Counted from the stretch's first letter, positions 53,302-62,493 are shown. The stretch is 64,000 nucleotides of DNA from an uncultured Gemmataceae bacterium (GCA_937923405.1 CALDUY010000027.1:92797-156796), one strand, 5' to 3'. Program-made: numbers and translations. Notes: generated from the sequence alone by a model not told the origin.

Positions 53302-54435
53302 GTGTTACCATCAAGCAATACTACTCGTTTTGATTTTAGTCATTACAAACGCATCATTGTTACTATTGTCCTGCTTGTTCAGAATTGCATTGTTTATATT
53401 GTTTCAGCCCAAGCTCAGTCATTGACAGAAAGTGATCCATTTTTTAAATCGACTAGCCAGAGACAGTCTAGACTGAAATCGATAGATGTAACATTTTTAG
53501 TCAAAGAGTATCGACCAAAAGGAAGCTCAATTCCAATGGCGGTCAAATCTGATCAGATTCTGCGAAACAATGTGTCCATTGAATCAACCAATCGGATAGT
53601 GATTCAAGATGACAACTTGCTTCGCATCGAATCCAATCACTCGGCGTGGCATGCGGAAAGCAGCATATTCGTCCCAATCGAAAAAATTGCAGTATCGAAT
53701 ACAAATGAATCGCGATCATTCTATCCCAAAGGAAGAGGGACTGACCCTCAACCTAGCGGAAGCATCAGGAGCAGTTCTTCGACAAATCTGTTTGAGTATT
53801 TTTATCAACCGATTACACTATTCTCTAGGGGATTAAATAGACATTTTGTATCCCCAACGATACATTCATTTAAACCAACGGGCATTCAGCAGCGAATAAA
53901 TGGCAATAATTGCCTGGAATACGTTGCTCAATTAGACCGCAATCTCAAAAGATCATTATACATCATCCCGCATTTTGATTATGCTGTTTCACGGATAACT
54001 CTTATTCGCCAGAATAAAATCGTTGAGCAAATTGACATTTCGTTTGTTAGAGACGAACAATCCGGCATGTTGTTTCCTGATTCATGGATTGAACATTACT
54101 ATTCAATGGATGGCAAATTAATTCGACAGACCGAGTGTAAGGTGCTGTCAAGAACTATCAACAAAGCGTTACCAGCAAACCATTTTGACATCCAATTTCC
54201 TGTTGGCACTCGAGTTTTTGTCGCCAAAGAGGATAATTATTATCGCGTACAACCTGATGGCAGCTATCTCTTGCTTTCACGGTCTGCTGAAGAATTGCCT
54301 TATAAGAAATATTATCGTGAATCGTGGAAGTTGGCTCATTATTTTGGAATCTTTCTCGCGATATGCTTGGTAGGTCTCATTATCTCGCTCATCGTCAGGT
54401 TCAGAGTCAGAAATACTACGAAAGAACCCAGATGA
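53302..54435 (+). CDS. Exported, C-terminally membrane-anchored protein of unknown function
   Basis: It starts at GTG after GGGAGG. Residues about 18-42 form a signal peptide or anchor (RIIVTIVLLVQNCIVYIVSA). A 300-residue beta-rich domain follows, recalling LolA/LolB-like or outer-membrane lipoprotein-sorting folds (KSIDVTFLVKEY, QRINGNNCLEYVAQL, SRITLIRQNKIVEQIDISFV), but this is only a pattern impression. A single transmembrane helix lies near the C-terminus (YFGIFLAICLVGLIISLIV). It is AT-rich. Its stop overlaps the start of a 24-codon ORF. Confidence 0.7.
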   Translation: MLPSSNTTRFDFSHYKRIIVTIVLLVQNCIVYIVSAQAQSLTESDPFFKSTSQRQSRLKSIDVTFLVKEYRPKGSSIPMAVKSDQILRNNVSIESTNRIVIQDDNLLRIESNHSAWHAESSIFVPIEKIAVSNTNESRSFYPKGRGTDPQPSGSIRSSSSTNLFEYFYQPITLFSRGLNRHFVSPTIHSFKPTGIQQRINGNNCLEYVAQLDRNLKRSLYIIPHFDYAVSRITLIRQNKIVEQIDISFVRDEQSGMLFPDSWIEHYYSMDGKLIRQTECKVLSRTINKALPANHFDIQFPVGTRVFVAKEDNYYRVQPDGSYLLLSRSAEELPYKKYYRESWKLAHYFGIFLAICLVGLIISLIVRFRVRNTTKEPR

Positions 54436-54506
54436 GCAGCATGACACATTATCGCTCGTGGGGTGCTCTGGCGTGCTACGTGTTATTGATTATCGGAACA
54501 TATTGA
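54432..54506 (+). CDS. 24-residue hydrophobic membrane peptide
   Basis: The ATG overlaps the previous stop (ATGA). The peptide MSSMTHYRSWGALACYVLLI-IGTY has one short hydrophobic segment. Overlap-type coupling suggests translation, but no independent ribosome site is seen. It could be a chance ORF. Confidence 0.35.
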   Translation: MSSMTHYRSWGALACYVLLIIGTY

Positions 54507-54520
54507 GGCATAGTTCAAAG

Positions 54521-54633
54521 CAGGGTAACACTTTGCTGTACAGAGGACTTGCAGAGGCATGACGTAACCTATATGTTAGCAACCATTTGCGGCCGACGCC
54601 GGGTCTCGCTTTGCGGCGTAGAGTGTTACCCTG
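54521..54633. repeat. 113-bp element with 12-bp perfect terminal inverted repeats
   Basis: CAGGGTAACACT (54521-54532) is the exact reverse complement of AGTGTTACCCTG (54622-54633). The centre is GC-rich (GGCCGACGCCGGGTCTCGC), unlike the AT-rich surroundings. It resembles a miniature palindromic mobile element. No ORF lies inside. Confidence 0.5.
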
Positions 54634-54738
54634 GGGGTTCGTCGTTCTGAACAAGGACCATATTGACTAAGAAAATCAGCTATCTAGATTACTTCAGTTA
54701 GGTGTTACGTGGCTATACTTTTTTGGGGAGGAATTGTG

Positions 54739-55176
54739 ATGAAACCTCTATACTTCAAACTGGCTGGATTATGCGTTCTTTGCTTGTCGGTTGCTATTGC
54801 AGCCATGGCCGTTGATCAACGCGCTGACGCGCAAGTTAGTAATGATAAGCCAAATTGTGACAATGAATGCCGAGAACGGAATGCATTTAAAGCCTGTGAT
54901 TCAGATACACACTGTTATTTTTACACAGACGACGAAAAATCTTGCTTCTATTGTTCGAATCAAAGCAGTTACAGATGTAAACCGCAATTGTCGGATAAAC
55001 TCGGTCAATGCTCGCCTACTTCTGTTAACATTATTCTTAATCGTACAGAAACATGTAACCGTGCTTGCCCTTGCGATATTCTGCCACCTCCTACCAGTCA
55101 ATTCGTAGAAGCAATTCTTCCGGGTTCCGCGGTTGCTTATGATTCTGTAGTCGTAACTAAATACAGTTGCAAATAA
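54739..55176 (+). CDS. Small exported Cys-rich protein
   Basis: The ATG at 54739 follows GGGGAGGAATTGTG, a good ribosome site; an upstream GTG is dispensable. A signal peptide (FKLAGLCVLCLSVAIAAMAV) is followed by about 115 residues with twelve Cys, including CDNEC, SCFYC and CNRACPC. The spacing suggests several disulfides, and the protein is likely periplasmic or secreted. No known family is recognised. It sits between the 113-bp palindromic element and a DUF1559 gene inside the AT-rich island. Confidence 0.7.
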   Translation: MKPLYFKLAGLCVLCLSVAIAAMAVDQRADAQVSNDKPNCDNECRERNAFKACDSDTHCYFYTDDEKSCFYCSNQSSYRCKPQLSDKLGQCSPTSVNIILNRTETCNRACPCDILPPPTSQFVEAILPGSAVAYDSVVVTKYSCK

Positions 55177-55374
55177 CCATAAAAACTTAATACTGCTGCT
55201 AGATTGTTAATTTGGATTTACTGGTATGCCAACTGGAACTTGCGAGACATACTCGTTTGAACAGATAATTGATTTTCGCCTGGATGTTACAGGGCGGCAC
55301 TATGTCATTCATGGTTGTGCAAGCGATTGTTTTTGATAATTTTATTTAATTTTATTTGGGGATTGGGTAGAGTT

Positions 55375-56289
55375 ATGAAACACAGAATGCAATTTTCTCA
55401 ATCCAGGCTTGCCTATTCATTGATCGAGCTATTTATTGTTATGGCAATCTGTTCGATTTTGCTCGCATTAATTCTTGTTGCAGTTCAACATACACGACAT
55501 ACAGTTGCCCGTGTGTCATGTGCATCTCAACTGCGACAACTTGCCATGGCGATTCATATGTATCATGACACTCATCATCATTTTCCACCTGGTTGTTCTT
55601 ACCCAAGAACTCCAAATGCTGTTGATTATTTCCCTGGAATGTCCTGGCATACTAGCATATTACCTTACATCGAAATGCATTCCTTAGCAGTACTAGCTCA
55701 AACCGCGTATCAGAACGATCCTCGTGGATATACATCACCTCATGCTATGTTATGTCAAACCATTGTTCCTGAGTTTCTGTGTCCTGCAGAATCACGCCGC
55801 ATTAGCAGGTATCCAGAAATTCATGCAACCTGGGCTCACACTTCTTACATGGGTATAGCTGGATCGTCTCGTCACTCATTTGATGGGATTTTCCTTATTA
55901 ATCAGCATGTCAAAATTTCCCAAGTTTCGGATGGCACTTCTACCACGATTATGATTGGAGAACGTCCGCCTCAGCCTGATGGCACTTTCAGTGGTTGGTA
56001 CTCATTAGAAGGTCACACGATATGCCCTTTGTCGCAAATCCTTGGAGCTGATGATCCGATTCTTCCCGGCAGCATCAAGAACGGCTGTCAATTTCCTCCA
56101 ATTCCAATCCCATTACGCCCCGGGAACACTTTAACGGATTGCCATTATGGTCATTTTTGGAGCCTTCATTCTGGTGGTGCTAATTTTGCCTTCGCGGATG
56201 GATCCGTTCGGTTTATTTCTTACTCGGTAGGTACGATTGTTGCCTCGCTAGCTACTCGTGATGCAGGCGAAGTCATCCCAATTTTCTAG
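55375..56289 (+). CDS. DUF1559 protein with prepilin-type N-terminus (AT-rich copy)
   Basis: The frame opens at 55315, but the ATG at 55375 gives the usual short leader and prepilin motif (RLAYSLIELFIVMAICSILL), a variant of the FTLIELLVV consensus with Y-S for F-T. The DUF1559 body is complete, with SCASQLRQLAMAIHMYHDTH after the helix and FADGSVRFIS near the end. Length is 304 residues. Codon use is AT-rich, unlike the B12-linked DUF1559 gene at 20409. It is the last gene of the island and converges on the SDR gene. It is probably a pseudopilin-like envelope protein. Confidence 0.85.
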   Translation: MKHRMQFSQSRLAYSLIELFIVMAICSILLALILVAVQHTRHTVARVSCASQLRQLAMAIHMYHDTHHHFPPGCSYPRTPNAVDYFPGMSWHTSILPYIEMHSLAVLAQTAYQNDPRGYTSPHAMLCQTIVPEFLCPAESRRISRYPEIHATWAHTSYMGIAGSSRHSFDGIFLINQHVKISQVSDGTSTTIMIGERPPQPDGTFSGWYSLEGHTICPLSQILGADDPILPGSIKNGCQFPPIPIPLRPGNTLTDCHYGHFWSLHSGGANFAFADGSVRFISYSVGTIVASLATRDAGEVIPIF

Positions 56290-56399
56290 CTTTCTTCTCT
56301 TTTGCGTTTACAATCAGAAGATCACCGACTTTACTTCCATCGTGTGAATTATATCGCATCAAGCCCAATACGTGAAGCTCATCCCATCACTACTCGAAC

Positions 56400-57227
56400 T
56401 TAGGTTGGTTTCCTTTCCTTGTCATGAGGCGGCAGCGGATGCCGACGGAACTGGCGGGCGATGATCCAGTCGCCCAGCCACGGGCCGAGGAATTGCTCTA
56501 GCCCCAGCATCGGTTTGACGAATCCAGGAATCAACGCCTCGGCTTGGCGACGTTGTAACAGCCGCACCAGACGATCCACGACACGTTCGACCGGCCAAAC
56601 GCGAAAGGGCACGGGCGGCGGCGTGGTCCAGGGCTGACCGTCCGGACCCAGCACCCGCTGGCGTAAGGGCGTGGCGACATGGCCCGGAGAAACGATGCCG
56701 ACATGCACTCCATGCTCGGCCAGCTCGACGCGCAAACTCTCGTACAGTCCCTGGACGGCAAATTTGCTCGCACCGTAGACGGCGTAGGTGGGGGTACCGC
56801 GCCTGCCGACCAGACTCGACACCGCGACCAGAGAGCCGCGCGTTGTCTTGACGTGCGGAATGGCGTGCCAGGTTGGGTAAAGGGTGCCCAGAAAGTTAAT
56901 CCGCATCACCCGCTCGATCGCCTCAAGCGAGGTTTGCTCGAACGCCGCTCGCATCGACACCCCAGCCGAGCAGAGGAGGATATCGAGTTGGCCGAACTGC
57001 TCCACCGTGCGTTCGACGGCGCGGCGACAAGCCTCGGCCTCGGTAACGTCCGTGGGCACAATCAGAGCGTGTCCGCCGTCATGCTGGATCTCGTCGGCGA
57101 CTTCGCGTAGAGTGGCCTCCGTCCGCGCCGCCAAGGCTATGCGCACGCCCAGCCCAGCGAGCCGCACCGCCACGGCTCGACCGATTCCCGACGACGCCCC
57201 GGTGATCAGCGCGACCTTGCCCTGCAT
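56400..57227 (-). CDS. SDR family NAD(P)-dependent oxidoreductase
   Basis: The ATG at 57227 has GGAGG 6 bases upstream and starts one residue before the nucleotide-binding motif (MQGKVALITGASSGIGRAVA), so the open frame up to 57284 is not used. Classical SDR features follow: LDILLCSAGVS, catalytic Ser in VAVSSLVGR, the YxxxK site YGASK, and a C-terminal extension after LRVELAEHGVHVGIVSPGHV that includes an amphipathic stretch. Length is 275 residues. The substrate is unknown; such SDRs often act on lipids or ketones. Confidence 0.9.
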   Translation of the reverse strand: MQGKVALITGASSGIGRAVAVRLAGLGVRIALAARTEATLREVADEIQHDGGHALIVPTDVTEAEACRRAVERTVEQFGQLDILLCSAGVSMRAAFEQTSLEAIERVMRINFLGTLYPTWHAIPHVKTTRGSLVAVSSLVGRRGTPTYAVYGASKFAVQGLYESLRVELAEHGVHVGIVSPGHVATPLRQRVLGPDGQPWTTPPPVPFRVWPVERVVDRLVRLLQRRQAEALIPGFVKPMLGLEQFLGPWLGDWIIARQFRRHPLPPHDKERKPT

Positions 57228-57419
57228 ATCGTACCTCCTCGCCACGAGGATACGACTCCTTTGACAAAGCGACCAGACGTCCACCTAGGATAGCGAGTCA
57301 TCCTCGATTCAGGTAGTAATTCCCAAGGATCGCGCTGGCCTCTACTCGACAGCTCGGCACTCGCCTGCATTTGGGAGTCCTCATAAGTCGAGGAGTACCG
57401 CCTCGACCAAGAAGTGCCC

Positions 57420-58286
57420 CTACGCGCTGGCCTCGGCGAGGAGACGGCGTAGCGTGGCCAGGTTCACCTCGTCCATGCACTTGTTGTCACCGTCTTCCTT
57501 GGGCGTCTCCAGAATCATTGGCAACTCGGTGAAGCGTGGATCGGTCAGCAGCTGGCGAAACGCTTCCAGCCCCAGTTGCCCTCGCCCCAGATGAGCGTGG
57601 CGATCGACACGGCTGCCCAGGCCCTTGACGCTGTCGTTGAGGTGAAAGACGCGAATTCGCTTCAGACCGACGATCCGGTCGAAGTGCCGCATCGTCGCGT
57701 CATATTCCTTGGCGGTGGTCAGGTCGTAGCCAGCGGCGAAGACGTGGCAGGTGTCGAAGCAGATGCCCAGCCGACGTGGAGCGGCAACCAACTCTAGCAG
57801 CCGCGCCAGCTGCTCGAAGCGATGGCCCAGCGTGGTGCCTTGCCCCGCTGTTGTTTCGATCAGGATGCGAATACGATAGTTAGAACATCGTGAATGGATC
57901 TCATCTAAAGCCCGAGCCACGCGCTGCAATCCGGCTTCTTCGCTGTCTTCGAGGTGTGCCCCGGGATGCATGACCAGATAGCGCAGCCCCAGTTGCTCGG
58001 CGCGGTGCATTTCGTCGAGAAAGGCCGACAGCGAACGCTGGTACAGCGTCTCGTCGGGAGAAGCCAGGTTAATGAGGTAGCCGTCATGGGCAATCGGCAG
58101 ACGCAGACCGGTTTCCCGCAGGGTTCGGCGAAACAGACTGGCCTGGGCCTCGTCGATCGGCTTGGCCGACCACTGATTGGGAGCTTTGGTGAAAACCTGC
58201 ACCGTGTCGCACCCCAACCGCCTCGCTTCTAGCAAAGCCAGATGCGGACCGCCAGCAATCGATAGATGAGCGCCCAGCAAGGGCAT
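57420..58286 (-). CDS. nfo: Endonuclease IV (AP endonuclease)
   Basis: The 288-residue protein matches endonuclease IV over its full length. It cleaves DNA 5' to abasic sites in base-excision repair. Zinc-ligand motifs are present in order: GAHLSIAGG, LVMHPGAH, ILIETTAGQGTTLG, CFDTCHVFAAGYD, FHLNDSVKGLGSRVDRHAHL and ILETPKE. The first residues (MPLLGAHLSIAGG) fix the start. It lies 27 bases after the DUF3179 gene on the same strand and may be co-transcribed with it. Confidence 0.95.
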   Translation of the reverse strand: MPLLGAHLSIAGGPHLALLEARRLGCDTVQVFTKAPNQWSAKPIDEAQASLFRRTLRETGLRLPIAHDGYLINLASPDETLYQRSLSAFLDEMHRAEQLGLRYLVMHPGAHLEDSEEAGLQRVARALDEIHSRCSNYRIRILIETTAGQGTTLGHRFEQLARLLELVAAPRRLGICFDTCHVFAAGYDLTTAKEYDATMRHFDRIVGLKRIRVFHLNDSVKGLGSRVDRHAHLGRGQLGLEAFRQLLTDPRFTELPMILETPKEDGDNKCMDEVNLATLRRLLAEASA

Positions 58287-58312
58287 AGTCTACCTCGCAA
58301 TCGGGGCCGGAG

Positions 58313-58903
58313 TTACTCGGCGATTTGCCTGGTCTCTCCAGTGAACACTTCGGTGTTGGGATACTGAGTACGCCAGTTGCCCAGAGTCGTGCGTTCGTAG
58401 AACATGGTCTTCAGCGGCAGGACTGGCTGTCCCGCTTCCAGCGATTCGCCGGTGTCTTGCCAATAGCGTTGCTCATTTAGTTGCAGCACCATCTTGCGGG
58501 GACGTCGAGCATCGGGGCCGGTGATGCGGAGGTCCAATAGGTGCTGTTGCTCCTTGGCCGTGAAGATCCGCACGCAGTCATCCAGATCGCAGTAGGTCAC
58601 GCTCACTGCCGTCGTGCCGAACAGTTCGTTGACGATGTGCTGATCGGGACGAATCAAATTCCGCAGCGGATAGGCACGCGGCTGGCCATCGACGACCACG
58701 CCGATCACCAGGGTGTCGTCATTCAGCTGATGGCGAGCGGCCTGAATCTGCTCCGGCGACATGCCGGTATTCCCTGGTCCCGGTCGGCGATCCATGAGAT
58801 TGGACAGAGGATCGGAACTGAGGGCAACGACCACGACTAGCACACAACCTACGAGAAGATAGATCGGCCAAAACGAAGAGGAGTTAGCGGTAGGATGCGA
58901 CAT
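58313..58903 (-). CDS. DUF3179-like membrane-anchored protein
   Basis: An N-terminal transmembrane anchor (IYLLVGCVLVVVVALSS) is followed by a short DUF3179-type domain, with VVDGQPRAYPLRNLIRPDQH and VSVTYCDLDDCVRIF as its best-conserved parts, and a Cys in TYCDL. Length is 196 residues, shorter than most DUF3179 proteins, whose role is unknown. It precedes nfo. Confidence 0.75.
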   Translation of the reverse strand: MSHPTANSSSFWPIYLLVGCVLVVVVALSSDPLSNLMDRRPGPGNTGMSPEQIQAARHQLNDDTLVIGVVVDGQPRAYPLRNLIRPDQHIVNELFGTTAVSVTYCDLDDCVRIFTAKEQQHLLDLRITGPDARRPRKMVLQLNEQRYWQDTGESLEAGQPVLPLKTMFYERTTLGNWRTQYPNTEVFTGETRQIAE

Positions 58904-59087
58904 AGACTCTCACAAATAGAGGCAGGTACCCCGACATGAACATTCTAGCAACTGAGCAACTTTTGGAGCAGTTGCGTCCGAGACAGACAGGCAAGAGCGG
59001 CAGCAACTGCTATAACTACCAGAAAAGGGCTGCCGCAATGATCACGGGGCCGCCAATCTGAGGGATCGACTCTGGGAGTGTCCGCGA

Positions 59088-59453
59088 GTGGCTCGGATCT
59101 TACTCGTTGAAGATGATGCGATGATCCGTGAAATGGTCCAGTTGACCCTGGAACTGTACGAGCATGAAATCGTCTGCGCTACCACGGGAGTGGAAGCGCT
59201 GGAACGAGCCAGACTCGATGCTCCGCAGTTGATCCTTATGGATGTCGGCCTACCGTTGATGGATGGCTACGAGGCAACCCAACGGTTGAAAGCGGATCCG
59301 GTCACACGGGGGATTCCGGTGATCGCCCTGACCGCGGCAGCTGGTCAAGAGGATCGCAAAAACGCTCTCGCCGCTGGGGCCGACGAGTATGAGACCAAGC
59401 CGATTGATTTCGATCGCTTGATGGCCAAGATGGAAACCCTACTTCAACGCTGA
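59088..59453 (+). CDS. Single-domain response regulator (CheY-like)
   Basis: The start is GTG after GGGAG. The 121 residues form one receiver domain: acidic pocket VEDD near the start, phosphorylated Asp in LILMDVGLPLMDG, Thr in ALTAAA and Lys in ETKPIDFD. It has no output domain. It lies three bases before the receiver-cyclase gene, so it is probably a phosphate shuttle or partner for it. The sensor kinase is not in the window. Confidence 0.92.
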   Translation: MARILLVEDDAMIREMVQLTLELYEHEIVCATTGVEALERARLDAPQLILMDVGLPLMDGYEATQRLKADPVTRGIPVIALTAAAGQEDRKNALAAGADEYETKPIDFDRLMAKMETLLQR

Positions 59454-59456
59454 ACC

Positions 59457-60911
59457 ATGCCTTGCACGTCATGGGACGAACTCGAGCTATCTACTCGCGC
59501 GCTGCGAGAAGCGTCGCATCGCCTATGTGACGACCTGACGCCCGATATGCTGGAACGGTTCCTCTCTTCGGGGCAATTGATGGTTCGACGAGCCGAACTG
59601 TTCGCTGACTTGGTTCTGCAACGCCAACTCGATCTAAACGACTCGAAAGTTCGCCACGATCTGCGCGGCCATCTGGGAGCCATCATCAACTATGGCGATC
59701 TCTGGCTGCGCCGAGGCAAGCAGCTGGGCCTGAGCCGAACGCCAGAGTCGCTCCGCGAACTGGTCGCCGCCGCTCGACAGACGTTGAGCGTCCTGGACGG
59801 AGCCAAGCCGTCCGCCGCTAACACGCTCATTCGCTCTGCCGCGCCATTGTTGCCCAGTTGGTCTCCGCCTACCCCCGAACGAGGCCGACTACTCGTCGTC
59901 GATGACAACCCCGAAAATCGCGAGCATCTTCAGGAGATGCTTGAGCAACTGGGACATACGGTGCGTGTGGCCGAGCGTGGCCAAGACGCCCTCAACCTGG
60001 TTCAGACCGAGCAGTTTGATCTGGTTCTGCTCGATGTGATGATGCCCGAGATGGACGGTTTCGCCGTGCTGGAGCATCTCAAGGCTCATGACACCCTGCG
60101 ACATATTCCCGTGTTGATGGTGTCGGCCCTGGACCGCATCGATAGTGTCATCACCTGCATCGCTCGCGGAGCAGAAGACTACCTGATTCGCCCGCTCAAT
60201 GAGATGCTGTTGCAGGCTCGACTCAATGCCTGCCTGGAAAAAAAACAACTCCGTGATCGCGAGATCCAACACTTACAGCAGATCGATCGACTGTTGAATG
60301 CGATTTTCCCTCCTGAAGTGGTCGAGGAATTGAAGCGCGACGGCGTCATTCAACCGCGACGCCATGACAAAGTAGGTGTTTGCTTTATCGACGTGGTTGG
60401 CTTTACCAGTTACTGTGATCAACACGCGGCACAGCCCGAAAAAATTGTCGGTCAGCTGGAGTGGTACGTCGATCGCTTCGAGAAGGTAGCTCACAAGCAT
60501 CGGGTGCAGAAGATCAAGACGATCGGCGACGCCTTCCTGATGGTGTCGGGGCTGCTGCGTCCGGTGAATAACCCCGTGCTGCAACTACTACGCTGTGCCG
60601 TCGATCTACTAGAGGATATCCGTAACGGCCCAGCGAACTGGCAAGTGCGTGTCGGCATTCACGTCGGGCCGGTGGTGGCCGGTACTCTAGGAGAGTACCA
60701 GTACTCCTTCGATCTCTGGGGATCGACGGTGAACATCGCCGCTCGCATGCAAAGCCTCAGCCGCCCAGGAGCGATCACCCTGTCCGAGGCGGCCTGGGAG
60801 GCGATTCGTCCCTGGTGTCGGGGTTGGCCGCGCGACGCTGCCGTCCGTGGCATCGGAGCCATGACCGTCTGGGAGTTCGACGATTTTATTGAGTCACCGC
60901 CCGAACGCTAG
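59457..60911 (+). CDS. DHp-like / receiver / class III adenylate cyclase
   Basis: Residues about 1-120 are helical and contain an H-box-like sequence, KVRHDLRGHLGAIINYGDLW, as in histidine-kinase dimerisation domains but with no kinase ATPase part. About 142-260 is a receiver domain (LLLDVMMPEMDG). About 300-470 is a class III cyclase: FIDVVGFTSY (metal Asp), KTIGDAFLMVSG (adenine-specifying Lys and second metal Asp) and DLWGSTVNIAARM. Metal and adenine-binding residues are intact, so cAMP synthesis is likely, controlled by phosphorelay. The N-terminal domain could be a phosphotransfer acceptor. It forms an operon with the CheY-like gene. Confidence 0.9.
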   Translation: MPCTSWDELELSTRALREASHRLCDDLTPDMLERFLSSGQLMVRRAELFADLVLQRQLDLNDSKVRHDLRGHLGAIINYGDLWLRRGKQLGLSRTPESLRELVAAARQTLSVLDGAKPSAANTLIRSAAPLLPSWSPPTPERGRLLVVDDNPENREHLQEMLEQLGHTVRVAERGQDALNLVQTEQFDLVLLDVMMPEMDGFAVLEHLKAHDTLRHIPVLMVSALDRIDSVITCIARGAEDYLIRPLNEMLLQARLNACLEKKQLRDREIQHLQQIDRLLNAIFPPEVVEELKRDGVIQPRRHDKVGVCFIDVVGFTSYCDQHAAQPEKIVGQLEWYVDRFEKVAHKHRVQKIKTIGDAFLMVSGLLRPVNNPVLQLLRCAVDLLEDIRNGPANWQVRVGIHVGPVVAGTLGEYQYSFDLWGSTVNIAARMQSLSRPGAITLSEAAWEAIRPWCRGWPRDAAVRGIGAMTVWEFDDFIESPPER

Positions 60912-60924
60912 CCGCCACGAGGCA

Positions 60925-62493
60925 TCACTTGGCTGAGACGATGTCGATTTGCAGTTTGCCCAGTACCTGCGAGATGGGCAACAACGGGGCGAGAGTCTCG
61001 ACCTTGTCCCAGCTTTGATCGGCCATCTTCAGATGGGTGGCTCCGACGCCGCCCTGTCCTAGCACCGCGTCCAAGGCCGTCCATTTGCCGCGCACCCAGA
61101 CTTCCGTCCACATGTGGAAGCCGAAGTAGGGACTCTTGCCCGGCTCGCGAACGTAGATCAGTCCGATCGCCGTCCGAGACGGGATGCTCTGGGCCCGACA
61201 CAAAGCAGCCAGCAACAGCGCGTGCTGGCGGCAGTCGCCCTCCAGATCGTTGGCGATCTTCGAGGCATTAGGAAAGCCCACTGAGGTGGAAACTTTCATG
61301 TTGTCATGAACCCATTTCTCCAACAGCAGTGCCTTCTTCCACGGGTCGTTCTCCTTGCGGGTAATGGCTCGGGCCAGGGCACGGATGCGGGCATCGTCGC
61401 TGTCGATGAACTGGTTGCTGGTCAGGTACTCCTGCCCTGGTGACATGGCGTTGTCATTCGTGCCGGGTCCGCGCTGGGCCGTCACGACCAGTTCGAGACT
61501 CTTGTCGGTGGCGTTGCGAATCGTCTGCCGGGCATCCTCGGCGAAGACTCGATCGAGTTTTTCCTTCCAGGTGACGCGATAGACCGCTGTTTGCGTCTTG
61601 TACGGTTCATCCAGCGTCTGTCGGACCGGGATGTTGATGTTCAAGCCGAAGTCGGGCAAGCGATCGGGAGCGACACCTTCTTTCAGCGCCGCCTCGCGCG
61701 TGGTCTTGTACAGGGTGACCACTCCCAGGCCGGGCATCTCGAACTGTTCGCGAACCGGCATCATTTTGCTATCTAGCCAGATGGTCTTCGACGGTAGCTG
61801 CACCCGTGTCTCCCCCACCAGGACCGCGTCGGGGGTCGTCTCCACACGCAACAGAACCGCCGGCTCGCGACTGATGAGCAGTTTGCCTTCCTTGTCCTTT
61901 TTCATCAGCAATTGATCGACTTTTTCCTTATCCTTGACCTCAGCGCGAATCGTCAACGGCCCCATGAAGGCCAGCTCAAAACTGGTCAGGCTCAGCTTGT
62001 CGCTCGGCTTGGATTTCTTGCGCTGGAAGATCGTCTCTTGAGCGTATAGCCCCAGACACTCCTCGGGGAACGGCAGCTTGCGCGTCCCCTGTACCTTGTC
62101 GTCCAGGGATACCGTCAAGGTAATCGCGCCGTCGGCAACCTGACCGACGATCTTCTGCTTGGGCGGCATGCCGATGGTCTGGGTCAGTCCCAGTTCCAGC
62201 ACCTTGCCGTCGGCGGTTTCCACGCAGGTCTGTTCGAGGGTGATGGGCACCACGCCGCCATACCGCTTGATGACCAGGTGCATAGCATGCGTCGTGCGAT
62301 AGCGGAGCTGATCGCCCTCGCCAGTCTGAGTGACCAAGCGGTGCGTGTGGCCGACTTTCAACCCCTCGAAGTAAGCCGCCTGCCAGAGGTCCACTACTGA
62401 TTTCGGCTCAATCTTTTTGGCGGGCTGCTGAGCGGCACCAACGGGAGCCACCGTCAGAGTCAGGACGAGCAAGCAGACTAGGAATCGCAGCAT
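60925..62493 (-). CDS. Exported transglutaminase-like protein
   Basis: A signal peptide (LVCLLVLTLTVAPVGA) starts the 522-residue protein. The C-terminal 150 residues hold a transglutaminase-like papain fold with the Cys-His-Asp triad in DCRQHALLLAALCRAQ, GFHMWTEVW and ALDAVLG. The first 350 residues are beta-rich without a recognised family. It is likely a periplasmic peptidase or amidase. It is divergent from the MoxR gene. Confidence 0.88.
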   Translation of the reverse strand: MLRFLVCLLVLTLTVAPVGAAQQPAKKIEPKSVVDLWQAAYFEGLKVGHTHRLVTQTGEGDQLRYRTTHAMHLVIKRYGGVVPITLEQTCVETADGKVLELGLTQTIGMPPKQKIVGQVADGAITLTVSLDDKVQGTRKLPFPEECLGLYAQETIFQRKKSKPSDKLSLTSFELAFMGPLTIRAEVKDKEKVDQLLMKKDKEGKLLISREPAVLLRVETTPDAVLVGETRVQLPSKTIWLDSKMMPVREQFEMPGLGVVTLYKTTREAALKEGVAPDRLPDFGLNINIPVRQTLDEPYKTQTAVYRVTWKEKLDRVFAEDARQTIRNATDKSLELVVTAQRGPGTNDNAMSPGQEYLTSNQFIDSDDARIRALARAITRKENDPWKKALLLEKWVHDNMKVSTSVGFPNASKIANDLEGDCRQHALLLAALCRAQSIPSRTAIGLIYVREPGKSPYFGFHMWTEVWVRGKWTALDAVLGQGGVGATHLKMADQSWDKVETLAPLLPISQVLGKLQIDIVSAK

